From the NCBI RefSeq assembly GCF_900188435.1, contig NZ_FYFA01000001.1:2322309-2386308 (forward strand): a DNA stretch of 64,000 bases. The letters are read 5' to 3'. Position 1 is the first letter of the stretch. Every line of letters begins with the position of its first letter. The stretch comes from Marinobacter sp. es.048 (GTDB lineage: Bacteria > Pseudomonadota > Gammaproteobacteria > Pseudomonadales > Oleiphilaceae). Under the pieces are notes generated by a model, which made no database searches, was not told the origin of the DNA, and saw only the letters and a program-made list of their open reading frames with translations. Made by a program: the position numbers and the translations under genes. Shown here one piece after another: positions 7,289 through 15,593 of the stretch.

Positions 7289-8359
7289 TCAGAACTTGTC
7301 GGCAAGCTGCCGGAGCAGAGCCGCCCGTTGTTCCGATTCGGGATCCACCGCCGGGGTATCGGTAAGACTGTCGAGATCCGGAGGTGTGAACGCGTAGCCC
7401 TCGTCGGGGCCGAAAGCGTAATTGGTCCGGTCACCTGGCCTGGCTGGAAGTTGGCGAATCTGCAGGTTTTTCAGCTGCAGCTGACCGTCCACCGTTTGGT
7501 TGGCCAACACCGTGCCGTGCGCCTTCAGATTGATCGTGTTCGAGGTGTTGTCCAGCCTCTTCTCAATCTGCAGCTGGGCAACCGGACGCTGGCCGACGAA
7601 CAGCTGTGCCGAAAGGGCGTAATAGCCGGAGTCTTCAGGGGAGAACCGAACGGGAATAATCAGGTTGTTGCCTTGGATACGGGCATCGCCGAGCCCCTCG
7701 AATTCTCCCAGATAAGGCTCAATAGCCATTGTTGAGACATGGCGAACCGGCTTGCCATCAAGCCGGGCTTCGACGATAAGGCGGTATTCACCTGCTGCAT
7801 GGTCGGCGGACAATGTACCCTCGAAGTAACCGGGCGAGCCGGCTTCCTCCAGAGTGGTGCTGGCGAGGGCATCCCGGCTATCCGGCCTCTCCAGAGTGGC
7901 AGAAAGCGTGCGACCAACGATCTGAGAACCCTGGATAGCTGCCGCAACAAGAATTCGTTCACCGGCTGTAAACCGGTATTTCTCTAGGGTGACGGTAAAC
8001 TGCCCATCGCCTTCCAGTGGCAGGCTGACCGGCTCGTAGTAATTGCCACGGTAAGCGTTGGCCTGTTCCGAGCTGAGAGGCACAGACCACGGCGGGTATT
8101 TGATGGATTCGGCGTATTGATCGGCAACACTGGCCAGCATGAAACCCAGGGCGCTGTCCGACGGTGGCTCCGGCTCACCTGCGGGATCGGCTGACAGCTG
8201 CTTTGCCGACACTGCGTTTCGGGCGGTCGCTGTCTCGCCTGAGTTCGCCACGTTCGTAAACCAACTGAAATCGGAGTGGTTGTCAGCGGAAAGAAAATAC
8301 CCCGTGGCAACCACACCAGCGGTTACGAGTGTCAGAAGAATAACAACCTTACCCGACAT
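7289..8359 (-). CDS. Membrane-anchored periplasmic protein upstream of the lipase
   Basis: The 356-residue protein has an uncleaved-looking N-terminal hydrophobic helix (VVILLTLVTAGVVATGYFL), a low-complexity linker and a large beta-rich body. Repeated segments such as PGYFEGTLSADHAAGEYRLIVEARLDGKPV resemble Ig-like or carbohydrate-binding folds. It precedes the lipase by 102 bases on the same strand, in the position where lipase foldases often lie. However, it lacks the long helical, Ala/Arg-rich body expected of Lif proteins. I do not recognise a named family with confidence. An accessory, surface or folding role for the lipase is inferred only from adjacency. Confidence 0.65.
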   Translation of the reverse strand: MSGKVVILLTLVTAGVVATGYFLSADNHSDFSWFTNVANSGETATARNAVSAKQLSADPAGEPEPPSDSALGFMLASVADQYAESIKYPPWSVPLSSEQANAYRGNYYEPVSLPLEGDGQFTVTLEKYRFTAGERILVAAAIQGSQIVGRTLSATLERPDSRDALASTTLEEAGSPGYFEGTLSADHAAGEYRLIVEARLDGKPVRHVSTMAIEPYLGEFEGLGDARIQGNNLIIPVRFSPEDSGYYALSAQLFVGQRPVAQLQIEKRLDNTSNTINLKAHGTVLANQTVDGQLQLKNLQIRQLPARPGDRTNYAFGPDEGYAFTPPDLDSLTDTPAVDPESEQRAALLRQLADKF

Positions 8360-8491
8360 GCGGCAGGTCCCTTGATTATTGTTGTAGCTTTAAAGATAAC
8401 GGGATTTACGCCGCACCCCAAAAATCCGGGCTCTTTGTGTAACAGAATGTGTCCGTGTTGTGCGGCGGGTCACATTCCAATTACCCAGACA

Positions 8492-9109
8492 TCAGAAAAA
8501 GCCGGATTCCCGAATGGCCTCAAAACCAAAGTGCAGTTTGACTTCATCACCGACCATCGCGCCATCAAGGCCGTAGGTCATCCCCCATTCACTGCGTTTC
8601 AGCGTGGTGGAGGCACTGATGCCCAGCGTGTATTCCTCATGACCAAAAGGGTAGACGTCAGCCTTGTTGAGGGTCACATCCAGCACCACGGGCCGTGTCT
8701 GGCCAAGTAACTCCAGATCGCCCGTTACTTTGCCAGTGTTCTCGCCGGTAGTTTCGAAGTCGGTAATAGTAAAGGTAATCTCCGGATACTCGTCGGCGTC
8801 GAGGAAATCCTCGTTGCGAACGTGTTCGTCACGCTTCTTGTGGTTGGTGTACACACTGTCGCTCTGGAACACCAGCTGTCCGGATTCGAGCTCCCTGGCT
8901 TCCTCGTCATAAACGAACTGGCCCTCGACTTCACGGAACATGCCCATCACCGGGGCGTAACCGATATGCATGATCTCGAAGAACATCGAAAAGTGTTCGT
9001 CATCGACGACAAAGTTCTGCGGCTCGGCCATGGCTGCCGGGCTCAATGCGAGTGCCGCAGGCAGGGCAATGGCAGAGCGGGTGAGGGTTTTCCGATTAAT
9101 GAACATCAT
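8492..9109 (-). CDS. YceI-family periplasmic lipid-binding protein
   Basis: The start is taken at 9109, with AGGAG upstream; the longer frame to 9208 runs through the preceding gene. The 206-residue product has a signal peptide (ALPAALALSPAAMA) and the YceI lipocalin-like barrel: FVVDDEHFSMFFEIMHIGYA, a central VRNEDFLDADEYPEITF and the C-terminal LKRSEWGMTYG motif. YceI proteins bind polyisoprenoid or similar amphiphiles. It overlaps the end of the CDP-alcohol phosphotransferase gene by 14 bases, so the two are translationally coupled, which hints that the bound lipid may be a product or substrate of that enzyme. Confidence 0.92.
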   Translation of the reverse strand: MMFINRKTLTRSAIALPAALALSPAAMAEPQNFVVDDEHFSMFFEIMHIGYAPVMGMFREVEGQFVYDEEARELESGQLVFQSDSVYTNHKKRDEHVRNEDFLDADEYPEITFTITDFETTGENTGKVTGDLELLGQTRPVVLDVTLNKADVYPFGHEEYTLGISASTTLKRSEWGMTYGLDGAMVGDEVKLHFGFEAIRESGFF

Positions 9110-9830
9110 TGGGATGTCTCCTCTGATAAAGCCAGTGAATATCCAGGAAAAACGACCACACAAGCAGTGCGAGAGCAGTTGCAAGCGTGATACTGGCGAA
9201 CAGCGCATTGACCGGCGGCAACACGGCCACCAGCAGGGTAACGATCTGCCAAACGCAAACCGTCTTGCGTCTGAAACTCTCAGGCAGCGGGGCGTTCAGC
9301 CAATCGAGGAAGTGACTCGCAGCAACGAAGGCATAGCGAATAAGGCCCAGGGCCAGAACCCAGGGACCGGCCTTGCCCAGCGCCAGGGCAGCAACACTGA
9401 GGCCGAGAATAAACAGGGCATCCAGTTCCATGTCGAAGCGGGCGCCAAATTCGCTCTGGGAGCCGGTGGCTCGCGCTACTTTGCCGTCTACGCCATCGAG
9501 AACCAGCGCCAACAAAGCCATCCAGCCATAAAGCCAGAGGCTGTCAGTCAGTTGGTCGGCGAATGGGGCCAGAGCTACCAGTACTATTATCAGGCAACCC
9601 CTCAGGAGAGTTGCCCGGTTTGCCCAGCCGAAATCCCGGGCTTCGGGCCAGGCGCGGATAACAAGGACAGAAACGCTCAGGTACAGTGCTGTTGTCAGCA
9701 AATAGAAAAGCCCTGGCGGGGTGGTCAGCCAGCCTGTGGCCAAACAGAGCAGAGCGACAAGACCAAAACCCCAGGTGAGGTCCAGTGGCAGGGGAATCCT
9801 GTGGGAAGCTGAATGGCCGTTAGAATCCAT
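9096..9830 (-). CDS. CDP-alcohol phosphatidyltransferase family protein
   Basis: Translation probably starts at the ATG at 9830, giving 244 residues. The catalytic signature of the family is complete: D112, D115-G116, A119-R120, G129, D133 and D137, in exact D-x2-DG-x2-AR-x8-G-x3-D-x3-D spacing. Five or six hydrophobic helices surround it. These enzymes join a CDP-activated lipid or sugar alcohol to an acceptor alcohol in the inner membrane. Neither substrate can be predicted. It is divergent from the MDR-PTPS-glycosyltransferase cluster that starts 170 bases away and may belong to the same pathway. Confidence 0.88.
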   Translation of the reverse strand: MDSNGHSASHRIPLPLDLTWGFGLVALLCLATGWLTTPPGLFYLLTTALYLSVSVLVIRAWPEARDFGWANRATLLRGCLIIVLVALAPFADQLTDSLWLYGWMALLALVLDGVDGKVARATGSQSEFGARFDMELDALFILGLSVAALALGKAGPWVLALGLIRYAFVAASHFLDWLNAPLPESFRRKTVCVWQIVTLLVAVLPPVNALFASITLATALALLVWSFFLDIHWLYQRRHPNDVH

Positions 9831-9999
9831 CACTGAACTCCAGCGTATAGGTTTGCAGACATCAAACACCCCGGATGCGCTGTACACTGACTATAGTTGA
9901 TATGTCTGATTGTGCGTACGAGCATTGACCGCGTTCAGACCTGAAGGTTCAGCCCGGGAAGGACCTCGAACAGATACTGTGAAGAGAAAGGAGTTCCCA

Positions 10000-11007
10000 T
10001 TGCAACGCGATTCTGATGTTCCGGATACGAAGACAATGGCCCGGGCCTGGTGGGTAACCGGCGCTGGCAAGGGCGAGATTCAGGAAACACCGCTTGAGCA
10101 GCCGGGTGGTGAAAAGGAAGAAGAGCTGGTCACTGTTCAGGCCCTCTATTCCGGCATCAGCCGGGGTACCGAATCACTGGTTTTTCATGGCCGGGTCCCC
10201 AGGAGTGAATACTCGGCAATGCGTGCACCTTTTCAGGCGGGGGATTTCCCCTGGCCGGTGAAGTACGGCTACGCCAACGTTGGCAAGGTTGTGGAAGGGC
10301 CTGCCGAGTTAATGGGGCAAACGGTGTTCTGCCTGTATCCGCACCAGAATTGCTACCGAGTGCCGGCGTCGGCGGTAACGCCTTTGCCGAGAGACTTGCC
10401 CGCCGCGCGAGCAATCCTTGCGGCCAATATGGAAACCGCGGTCAACGGCCTCTGGGATGGAGCGCCAGCGGTCGGTGATCGGATTGCCGTGGTTGGTCTC
10501 GGTGTGGTTGGTCTGCTCGTCGCCTGGCTGGCCAGCCGTATCCCGGGAACCCGTGTTACCGCAATCGACACGAATCCAGAAAGACAGGCCGTTGCCGAAC
10601 AACTGGGGCTGACCTTCAGCAGCGAATCCGGCGCCGATGATCACGACCTGGTGATCCATGCCAGTGGCCACCCGTCGGGCCTGGAGACCGCCCTTGAGCT
10701 GGCGGGGCAGGAGGCGACCATTGTGGAAATGAGCTGGTACGGTGATCAGCTGGTATCTGCACCTTTGGGGGCCGCATTCCACCCGCGGCGCCTGACCCTG
10801 AAATCCAGTCAGGTGGGCCAGATTGTGCCCTCCCGAGTCCCACGATGGGGCTATCGCAAACGCCTGGCGCTCGCGTTGGAATTGCTCCAGGACGATGCAC
10901 TGGATGCGCTGATTACCGGCGAGTGCAAGTTTGATGATTTGCCAAAGTCCATGGCACGAATTCTGATTGATGGCCGGGAGACTCTCTGCCATCGCGTTGT
11001 TTATTGA
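10000..11007 (+). CDS. MDR-family (zinc-type alcohol) dehydrogenase
   Basis: The start is a TTG at 10000 with AAAGGAG six bases upstream; an ATG at 10036 is the alternative. The 335-residue protein has a GroES-like N-terminal half (TVQALYSGISRGTESLVF) and a nucleotide-binding half beginning at DRIAVVGLGVVGLLVAW, the GxGxxG loop. It resembles the 'zinc-binding dehydrogenase' proteins that sit next to PTPS homologues. The usual catalytic-zinc Cys/His ligands are not evident. It probably oxidises or reduces an intermediate with NAD(P). It is first in a rightward operon with the PTPS-like gene 29 bases downstream. Confidence 0.8.
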   Translation: MQRDSDVPDTKTMARAWWVTGAGKGEIQETPLEQPGGEKEEELVTVQALYSGISRGTESLVFHGRVPRSEYSAMRAPFQAGDFPWPVKYGYANVGKVVEGPAELMGQTVFCLYPHQNCYRVPASAVTPLPRDLPAARAILAANMETAVNGLWDGAPAVGDRIAVVGLGVVGLLVAWLASRIPGTRVTAIDTNPERQAVAEQLGLTFSSESGADDHDLVIHASGHPSGLETALELAGQEATIVEMSWYGDQLVSAPLGAAFHPRRLTLKSSQVGQIVPSRVPRWGYRKRLALALELLQDDALDALITGECKFDDLPKSMARILIDGRETLCHRVVY

Positions 11008-11036
11008 TTATCCAAATTACCTGCTAAGGAGAGACT

Positions 11037-11435
11037 ATGTTCGGTTTGACGGTCCGGGACCACATGATGATTGCCCACAGCTTCAATGGAGAGATCTTTG
11101 GTCCTGCGCAGAAGGTGCATGGTGCCACCTATGTGGTGGACGTGACTTTTGAGCGTCACCAACTGGATAAAGACGACCTGGTGGTCGACATCGGCCTGGC
11201 TTCCGAGCTTCTTAACAACATCCTCTCCGAATTCAATATGCAGAACCTGGACGAGCTGCCGGAACTGCGTGGCCGGAATACCACCACTGAGTTCATGGCT
11301 AAACTGGTGTTCGATCGTATGGCGGCAGCCATTCATGGTGGCCGGCTGGGTGAGACAGGGAAAGGGATTGTCAGCCTGAAAGTCACCCTCTCTGAATCCC
11401 ACATTGCCTGGGCCAGCTACCATGCCGGAATCTGA
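11037..11435 (+). CDS. PTPS/QueD-family protein lacking canonical active-site residues
   Basis: The 132-residue protein is of full PTPS length and recognisable by AHSFNGEIFG, KVHGATYVVDVTF, LPELRGRNTTTEFMA and VTLSESHIAWASYH. Aligned by eye to E. coli QueD, zinc ligand His-1 (H14) and His-2 (H28) are kept, but the third His of the HGH motif is Ala30. The catalytic Cys is absent (PAQK region) and the usual Asp-His pair (QueD LDHHYLND) is replaced by FNMQNLDELP. It is therefore unlikely to be a standard tetrahydropterin synthase. It may bind a pterin-like ligand or catalyse a different step. Its stop overlaps the next gene by 14 bases. Confidence 0.85.
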   Translation: MFGLTVRDHMMIAHSFNGEIFGPAQKVHGATYVVDVTFERHQLDKDDLVVDIGLASELLNNILSEFNMQNLDELPELRGRNTTTEFMAKLVFDRMAAAIHGGRLGETGKGIVSLKVTLSESHIAWASYHAGI

Positions 11436-13362
11436 TGCACCGGGTTCCGTCGAGTTTCTGGTTCCGGGCGATCCGGAGCAGAATACCGGCGGCTACCGGT
11501 ATGTCCGCAAGCTGGTTGAGGCGCTTTGCGAGGTCGGTGTTGTGGCCCGGGTAAGTGGTTTACCGGGGCAGTTTCCGCGCCCGGACAAGGTTGCCCGCAA
11601 CGCGATGGATCAAAAACTTGCGAGCCTGCCCGATGGCACCTCTGTTTTACTCGATGGCCTTGCCATGGGTGGCCTGCCGGGAATCGTCGAAAAGCATTCC
11701 CAGCGCCTGAATCTGCTTGCTCTTGTACATCACCCCCTTGCTGACGAAACAGGCATCGGTGAAGCCGACAGGCAGTGGTTTTTTGATTCTGAAAAGCGGG
11801 CGCTCGGGTTTGTGAAGGGTGTTATCACCACCAGCCGACACACTGCCGACCGTCTGGCGGATTACGATGTGCCGGCCGAGGCTATTCGGATTGCTGAGCC
11901 GGGTGTTTCCAGAGCCAAGAACCCGAAAGTCCGAAACGAAACTCCTGAAAACAATGGGCCCCACATTCTCTGTGTCGCCCACCTGTCACCAAGAAAAGCC
12001 CAGCACCAACTGGTGAAAGCGCTGGAAAGTCTCATCAGCTTCCCTTGGCAGTGTACGCTGGCAGGATCTGACAGTCGTGATCCACAATACAGCCAACAGG
12101 TGCGTCGGGCGATTGCAGAAGCCGGCCTGGGAGACAGGATTCAACTGGTCGGTGAAGTGGACGAGACCAGCCTTGCCGATCTCTACCAGCAGGCTGATTT
12201 CTTTGTACTGCCGTCGCTCTACGAGGGCTATGGCATGGTGATTGATGAGGCGTTGGCCGAGGGGCTGCCCGTCATTTCCTCTGATGGCGGTGCCCTTGCC
12301 GCAACCTCAGCGAGACCGGGGGTGGTTCAGTATTGCGTCGGCGATGTCAGGGCCCTCCAGGCCCGTATCAGGAACTGGCTGGAACATCCGGATCAGTTCG
12401 AGCATTGCCGCAAACTTGCCGCCAGAGAATCCAGGCGGATTCGCTCATGGGCTGATACCGCCAGGGACGTTAGCGAGGCGTTGCGATACTTCCGGGGGCT
12501 TCCTCCCCACCTGCACCAGCATTCTGAATTCGAGAGCGACTGGCTGGCGGCCCGGGAGGCAGCAGACCATCGTGCGCGCTCAAGGGAATTGACCGATGAG
12601 CTAAACCAGTGGCTTCTCAGTCACTACGAAAGCCTGCCGCCTGAAAGCCATTGCCCGATGCAGATTGTCGACATTGGCACCGGCCGTGGCTCCAACGCCC
12701 TGTTCCTGGTCCCTCCGTTGCAGGTGCCTCAAAGCTGGCTGGCTCTGGATCAGGATGCTGCGCTACTGCGCGAGGCCCGACAGCGGGTGGAATTACTGGA
12801 TGTGCCATTTGAAACCCGAACCGTGCAGTTGTCGCCAGAGAATATGGAGCAACATCTGCCTGCCCAGCTTGCCCTTGTTACGGCATCAGCACTGATTGAT
12901 CTTGTTTCAGAACCGTGGCTGAAAGCCCTCAGCCAGGCGGCGTCGCGCAGGAACGCAGCGATGCTGATCGTGCTGAGCTATGCAGGGCATTTTGAATTGT
13001 CCCCTGGTCATCCCGACGATGAGCTGCTTCAGACTCTGGTGAATCAACACCAGCACGCCGACAAGGGTACCGGTGCGGCGCTTGGGCCGGACGCCCCGAT
13101 CGTTCTTAAGGACCTGCTTCAAGCGGAAGGTTACCGGGTTAAATTGGCGGAATCCCCCTGGTCTTTAAGCAGCGAGGATCAGGCGTTGGCCAGGATGCTC
13201 ATGCAGGGCTGGACCGAGGCGGCCATCGAGCAGTCTCCGGCAGACAGAGACCGACTGACCCTCTGGCTGGAAACCCGGAACCGTCAGTTGTCTGAGGGCA
13301 AACTGAAGGTTGTGGTCCGGCATCTGGATCTGCTGGCATTGCCACCCGGGGAGCTGCCTTGA
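11422..13362 (+). CDS. Bifunctional family-4 glycosyltransferase / SAM methyltransferase fusion
   Basis: The 646-residue protein starts at the ATG at 11422, inside the PTPS gene. Residues 1-370 are a GT-B glycosyltransferase: N-terminal NTGGYRYVRKLVE, hinge region ILCVAHLSPRKAQHQL and the nucleotide-sugar motif LPSLYEGYGMVIDEALAEG. Residues from about 410 form a class I methyltransferase with the SAM loop IVDIGTGRGSNALFL (414-428). Fusion of these two activities implies one acceptor that is glycosylated and methylated in succession. It is tightly coupled to the PTPS-like gene and to the membrane protein after it, so the acceptor may be a pterin-like or lipid intermediate (inference). Confidence 0.85.
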   Translation: MPESDAPGSVEFLVPGDPEQNTGGYRYVRKLVEALCEVGVVARVSGLPGQFPRPDKVARNAMDQKLASLPDGTSVLLDGLAMGGLPGIVEKHSQRLNLLALVHHPLADETGIGEADRQWFFDSEKRALGFVKGVITTSRHTADRLADYDVPAEAIRIAEPGVSRAKNPKVRNETPENNGPHILCVAHLSPRKAQHQLVKALESLISFPWQCTLAGSDSRDPQYSQQVRRAIAEAGLGDRIQLVGEVDETSLADLYQQADFFVLPSLYEGYGMVIDEALAEGLPVISSDGGALAATSARPGVVQYCVGDVRALQARIRNWLEHPDQFEHCRKLAARESRRIRSWADTARDVSEALRYFRGLPPHLHQHSEFESDWLAAREAADHRARSRELTDELNQWLLSHYESLPPESHCPMQIVDIGTGRGSNALFLVPPLQVPQSWLALDQDAALLREARQRVELLDVPFETRTVQLSPENMEQHLPAQLALVTASALIDLVSEPWLKALSQAASRRNAAMLIVLSYAGHFELSPGHPDDELLQTLVNQHQHADKGTGAALGPDAPIVLKDLLQAEGYRVKLAESPWSLSSEDQALARMLMQGWTEAAIEQSPADRDRLTLWLETRNRQLSEGKLKVVVRHLDLLALPPGELP

Positions 13363-14285
13363 CGGAACTGCGTCAAAAGCGGGTACGGCTGGCGGTCAGG
13401 TGGTTGTTCACTGTATTGATCATCGGATTCGTTATCCGCTCCGTGGATGCGAGCGCGCTCTGGCAGGAGCTCGCCGGTTTTTCTCCGTATGTTCTGGTAC
13501 CTGCCCTGGTGCTCACGGTCGTTCAGGTGGCACTCTCTGCCTGGCGTTGGCGTTACACCGTAGAGAGGCTTGGATTACCTCTCGACTATGGCGTTGCCGT
13601 CCGGGAATACTATCTGGCCACGTTTCTCAACCAGGTTCTGCCAGGTGGCGTCCTTGGTGATGTAAACCGGGCATGGCGCCATGGAACGGGAGCCGGCGAA
13701 CGTCTCTCAGCCGTCCATGGGGTGGCCATCGAGCGTTTCTCGGGCCAGTTGGTGCTGGTGGTGGTTGCCATTTCTGTCGCTTGGCTTCTCGCTTCCGGGC
13801 AGCTGACTACTGGTCATTGGAATGGTGGGTTGTGGCTCGGTGTCGGTATTCTCTTTGTTGTCGTCGCTTTTTGGCTCGCACTGAAAGTGGGGATTGCAGA
13901 TTACCTGCAGCGCCTGCGGCGCGATCTGTATCTGTCGTTGTTGAACCGCATGGTGTTGCCGGTTCAGATTGGCTCTTCGTTAGTGGTGTTGGCGACCTAT
14001 CTTGGGGTATTCCTCTGCCTCGCCTGGGGGGCGGATTATCTCGATACAGCGGCATCGGTGGCCATCATTGCCGGCCTTGGCAGTATTCTCCTTCTGAGCA
14101 TGGTCATACCGCTAACGGTTGCCGGCTGGGGTATCCGGGAGGGCGCCGCCGCGGTGCTCTGGCCTATGGCCGGATTGCCTGCGGAGCAGGGGGTGGCGCT
14201 GAGTGTGGGGTATGGGGCGTTGGTGTTGATTTCCAGTTTGCCCGGAATGGTTTTTTTGTTCACTGGCCGGCCGGAGAACGGGTAA
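13359..14285 (+). CDS. Lysylphosphatidylglycerol-synthase TM-domain (UPF0104) protein
   Basis: The 308-residue integral membrane protein starts with TTG at 13359, overlapping the previous stop (TTGA). It has about eight hydrophobic helices. Conserved stretches are YLATFLNQVLPGGVLGDVNRAWRHG and, near the end, VIPLTVAGWGIREGAA, both typical of the flippase-like transmembrane domain of MprF and UPF0104 proteins. No soluble aminoacyl-transferase domain is present. Members move or handle glycolipids or modified phospholipids across the inner membrane. As the last gene of the operon it may translocate the product made by the fusion enzyme. Confidence 0.85.
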   Translation: MTELRQKRVRLAVRWLFTVLIIGFVIRSVDASALWQELAGFSPYVLVPALVLTVVQVALSAWRWRYTVERLGLPLDYGVAVREYYLATFLNQVLPGGVLGDVNRAWRHGTGAGERLSAVHGVAIERFSGQLVLVVVAISVAWLLASGQLTTGHWNGGLWLGVGILFVVVAFWLALKVGIADYLQRLRRDLYLSLLNRMVLPVQIGSSLVVLATYLGVFLCLAWGADYLDTAASVAIIAGLGSILLLSMVIPLTVAGWGIREGAAAVLWPMAGLPAEQGVALSVGYGALVLISSLPGMVFLFTGRPENG

Positions 14286-14297
14286 GTTCGGATTGTT

Positions 14298-14331
14298 TGT
14301 CGGATTACGCCTTTGGCTAATCCGACCTACG
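14298..14331. repeat. REP-like palindrome (GTCGGATTA...TAATCCGAC)
   Basis: This copy lies between the convergent membrane-protein and RibD-like genes. Its right arm supplies the TAG stop codon (complement of 14327-14329) of the RibD-like gene. Confidence 0.85.
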
Positions 14332-15199
14332 TGTCACGGGAAAAATCGAGGTCGAAGAGCATATCGCTGCCGAGGTTTATAAGCTGCGCCCGCGGCCGCA
14401 AGGCATCATCCAGAAAGTCGATCTCGGGAAGCGAGAAGGCTGGTCTGCCGCTGCCGATGATCATGGGCGCGACCATCACATGTAGCCGGTCCAGCAAGCC
14501 TGCGTTGAGAAACGAGGAGACGGTGACGCCGCCCCCTTCCACGAATAACTTTTTCAAACCGAAATCCGCCAGAACCTGAACGATCAATTTTGGATCAACG
14601 GGTTGCTCAGCGTCCGCGTCCCCAAGACAGGGAATCTCGGTAACACCCGGACCGATAGACGGGTTCTCGCTTTTCTCGTACTGGCCAGCCACCAAACGTA
14701 GGGTGGGGGCTTCACCGTCGGTAAACAGGTGATGGCTGTCCGGTACGCGATGGTGACGGTCAATAACCACACGTACCGGGTTGCGACCGCTGGTGCGGCG
14801 TACGGTCAGGCGGGGATTATCGGTGGAGGCAGTGCCGGCACCCACGATGACCGCATCGGACACCGCGCGGATCCGGTGTAGATGGGTAATCCCGTCGTCG
14901 CCGTTGATGAAACGGGAGCGGCCGGTCACCGTCGCAATCCGCCCGTCGAGGCTCTGGCCCAGTTGGCCGATGACTTTGGGGCGACCATCATCTGGCACGG
15001 GTCGACACAGGGGAAGAAACACCGAGAGCAGATCCTTCGCCTCGCCAGTGGCCGGTTGCATCAGGTGCCAGGCACCGTGGCCATTGAGTTTTACTGCTTC
15101 TTTGTCAGTTCCCGGCAATGGCAGTGTCACATTGCTGCGGTTAACTGCGCTAAGTACCAACTCCCATGCCGAGTCGATATCCAGTGTTCTTGCCACCAT
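14327..15199 (-). CDS. RibD C-terminal-domain (DHFR-like) reductase
   Basis: The 290-residue protein has an N-terminal extension of about 75 residues, then the RibD reductase fold: KVIGQLGQSLDGRIATVTG, DAVIVGAGTASTDNPRLTVR and LFVEGGGVTVSSFLNAGLLDRL. The SLDG, G.GT...D.P.L and EGG motifs bind NADPH and the ribitylamino-pyrimidine in riboflavin synthesis. The zinc deaminase domain of true RibD is missing, so this is a stand-alone reductase of uncertain substrate. It converges on the MDR-PTPS-glycosyltransferase operon. A pteridine-related function would fit that neighbour but is inference. Confidence 0.87.
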   Translation of the reverse strand: MVARTLDIDSAWELVLSAVNRSNVTLPLPGTDKEAVKLNGHGAWHLMQPATGEAKDLLSVFLPLCRPVPDDGRPKVIGQLGQSLDGRIATVTGRSRFINGDDGITHLHRIRAVSDAVIVGAGTASTDNPRLTVRRTSGRNPVRVVIDRHHRVPDSHHLFTDGEAPTLRLVAGQYEKSENPSIGPGVTEIPCLGDADAEQPVDPKLIVQVLADFGLKKLFVEGGGVTVSSFLNAGLLDRLHVMVAPMIIGSGRPAFSLPEIDFLDDALRPRAQLINLGSDMLFDLDFSRDT

Positions 15200-15334
15200 A
15201 AATAGCCTGTTGGGTTGTTGCCATCTTCAGTATAGGCAGATTGTGTGCAAAGCTATATGTACGTTACATTTCCGGATCGATTCACTTCGCAGGGCATTAT
15301 CGGGACAAGCATCCCGATTTGGATGACGAGGTAA

Positions 15335-15577
15335 ATGGCCATGCAACATGCGCAACCCATTCAGCACTGGGAGCCAGAAAAGCCTGAGGACCATGGGCAA
15401 CTTGAGCTGCCCGGTATTGCCCTGGATAAGAGCGACGAACTTCTGGAGTCGCTGGATGAGCTGGAACAAGTCCTCGAGAAGGTCCAGCTTACTACGGAAG
15501 AAGCGGAGCTTCTTCGCCGGTTCCGCAGGACAAGTATGGAAAACCGGCGAATGATTCTGCAAATCCTGGGCAGCTGA
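15335..15577 (+). CDS. Small acidic hypothetical protein
   Basis: The 80-residue product begins at an ATG preceded by GAGG. It is hydrophilic, with a heptad-like helical segment (DKSDELLESLDELEQVLEKVQLTTEEAELL region, residues 31-60) and a basic helix near the end (RRFRRTSMENRRMILQIL). No signal peptide or membrane segment is present. It lies between the divergent RibD-like gene and the convergent galU. I do not recognise it; the good ribosome site and low-complexity-free sequence favour a real gene. Confidence 0.6.
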   Translation: MAMQHAQPIQHWEPEKPEDHGQLELPGIALDKSDELLESLDELEQVLEKVQLTTEEAELLRRFRRTSMENRRMILQILGS

Positions 15578-15593
15578 TCTTGCCCCGGGTTTC

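Noticed and set aside
9910..9999. Longer N-terminus of the MDR dehydrogenase (start at 9910)
   Set aside because: The extra 30 residues are unlike the family and the TTG at 10000 has a strong AAAGGAG site.
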